In this document: piece by piece, positions 5,526 through 6,236 of the stretch | How positions within the stretch are numbered: position 1 is the first letter of the stretch | Layout of the letters: every line of letters begins with the position of its first letter | Assembly (NCBI GenBank): GCA_021793495.1 | Contig: JAJYSQ010000114.1 | Span: 1-6,236 of the forward strand | Reading direction: 5' to 3' | Origin: Actinomycetes bacterium | GTDB taxonomy: Bacteria > Actinomycetota > Actinomycetes > JAJYSQ01 | DNA length: 6,236 bases | The notes under the pieces: model-generated | Told to the model about the DNA's origin: nothing | Seen by the model: the letters and a program-made list of their open reading frames with translations, nothing else | Database searches by the model: none | Position numbers and translations under genes: made by a program

Positions 5526-6236
5526 CCAACCGCGCCCTGACGGTCCTCCGCCCCGGGCGGGTCGAGCTGAGCGAGCAGCACGCCCGGGACCCCGGTGCCG
5601 ACGAGGCGCTCGTGGTACCGGACCTCGTCGGCCTGTGCGGCACCGACCTGGAGATCATCGACGGCCGACTGGACCCCGCGTACGTCCGCTACCCGCTGGT
5701 GATCGGCCACGAGTGGACCGGCACGCTCACCGACGCGGCACCAGGGCCGGCCGGCACGCTCACCCCGGCCGGGACGCGGGTGGTCGTCGAAGGGATCGTG
5801 CCGTGCGGACACTGCCCGTCCTGCCGGCAAGGGTTGACCAACCTGTGCGACACCTATGACGAGATCGGCTTCATCCGCGACGGCGCCGCCGCGGCGACGA
5901 TCACCGTGCCCGTCGAGCTCATCCACCCCGTCGCCCCCCACGTGCTGGCCGAGGACGCCGTCCTGGTCGAGCCGGCCGCCGTCGTCTACCGCGGCCTGCG
6001 CCGCGCCCAGCCCCACCCCGGCCAACGTGTCCTGGTCATCGGCGACGGGACCATCGGGCTGCTCGCCGCTCAGCTCGTCCGACTCTGGTCACCCGCCACG
6101 GTCAACATGCTCGGTGCCCGGCCCGCCCAGTCCGCGCTCGCCCGCACGGTCGGCGTCGACGAGTTCACCACCGGCACCGGCACCGGCACCGGCACCGGCA
6201 CCGGCACCGGCACCGGCACCGGAGAGTACGACCTGG
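5522..6236 (+). CDS. zinc-dependent medium-chain dehydrogenase (N-terminal part, runs off right edge)
   Basis: The first 238 codons are present. The GroES-like catalytic domain has Cys39 in GLCGTD, His63-Glu64 in IGHEWTG and Glu150 in LVEPAAV as likely catalytic-zinc residues, and Cys95, Cys98, Cys101 and Cys109 (PCGHCPSCRQG...LC) as the structural-zinc lobe. The Rossmann domain begins with VLVIGDGTIGLLAAQ, where Gly174, Gly176 and Gly179 form the nucleotide-binding loop. The family oxidises alcohols, polyols, sugars or threonine with NAD(P)+; the substrate cannot be read here. GGAG (5513-5516) lies 5 bases before the ATG, which overlaps the regulator's stop by 4 bases, so the two genes are cotranscribed and probably coupled. 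Unusual: residues 217-234 are nine Thr-Gly dipeptides encoded by a hexanucleotide repeat, placed in the linker between two expected Rossmann strands (VDEF and YDL). Confidence 0.92.
   Translation, partial: MTNRALTVLRPGRVELSEQHARDPGADEALVVPDLVGLCGTDLEIIDGRLDPAYVRYPLVIGHEWTGTLTDAAPGPAGTLTPAGTRVVVEGIVPCGHCPSCRQGLTNLCDTYDEIGFIRDGAAAATITVPVELIHPVAPHVLAEDAVLVEPAAVVYRGLRRAQPHPGQRVLVIGDGTIGLLAAQLVRLWSPATVNMLGARPAQSALARTVGVDEFTTGTGTGTGTGTGTGTGTGEYDL
6170..6222 (+). repeat. tandem hexanucleotide repeat ACCGGC, 8 copies plus a partial
   Basis: Eight perfect copies of ACCGGC run from 6170 to 6217, followed by ACCGG (6218-6222). The repeat is in frame within the dehydrogenase and encodes (Thr-Gly)9 together with the ACC GGA codons that follow. 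Because the unit is 6 bases, copy-number change by slippage would add or remove whole Thr-Gly pairs without shifting the frame. Confidence 0.95.

Noticed and set aside
6170..6222. CRISPR array
   Set aside because: The repeat unit is 6 bases with no spacers and lies in a coding frame; it is a simple tandem repeat.

Overview
The window looks like a piece of an actinobacterial chromosome. Most of it is very GC-rich: 48 of 60 bases are G or C in 1801-1860, and nearly all third codon positions in the main genes are G or C. GTG starts, 4-base start/stop overlaps and a TAGGTT-type -10 element fit that group. I cannot name the genus. The left ~600 bases are clearly less GC-rich (135 of 240 bases in 301-540).

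Layout, left to right. 1-159 (minus): the first 53 codons of a lipoprotein that looks like a sugar ABC transporter solute-binding protein, running off the left edge. 160-595: a gene-poor, lower-GC spacer with short dyads, a 14/15 direct repeat and one weak terminator-like hairpin. 596-4436 (minus): a tightly coupled three-gene operon transcribed right to left, made of a degenerate M24 (creatinase/prolidase-fold) protein, then a cysteine-free TIM-barrel protein resembling those annotated as U32 peptidases, then an IlvD/Edd-family sugar-acid dehydratase. 4437-4646: a divergent promoter region with a concentric dyad and repeated TGTTCGG motifs. 4647-6236 (plus): an IclR-family regulator overlapping by 4 bases a zinc-dependent medium-chain dehydrogenase, which leaves the window at the right edge. 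The dehydrogenase carries an in-frame 8-copy ACCGGC hexanucleotide repeat.

How the genes may work together (inference): the IclR protein probably controls both divergent units. The dehydrogenase would oxidise a polyol or sugar, the dehydratase would turn the resulting aldonate into a 2-keto-3-deoxy acid, and the lipoprotein may help import the substrate, although its composition suggests a separate history. The two peptidase-like proteins between them are the puzzle. The M24 protein has lost four of the five usual metal ligands, and the U32-like protein has no cysteine and so cannot carry the U32 signature. Neither looks like a working peptidase of its nominal family, so the operon may encode an undescribed catabolic step in which both folds have been repurposed.
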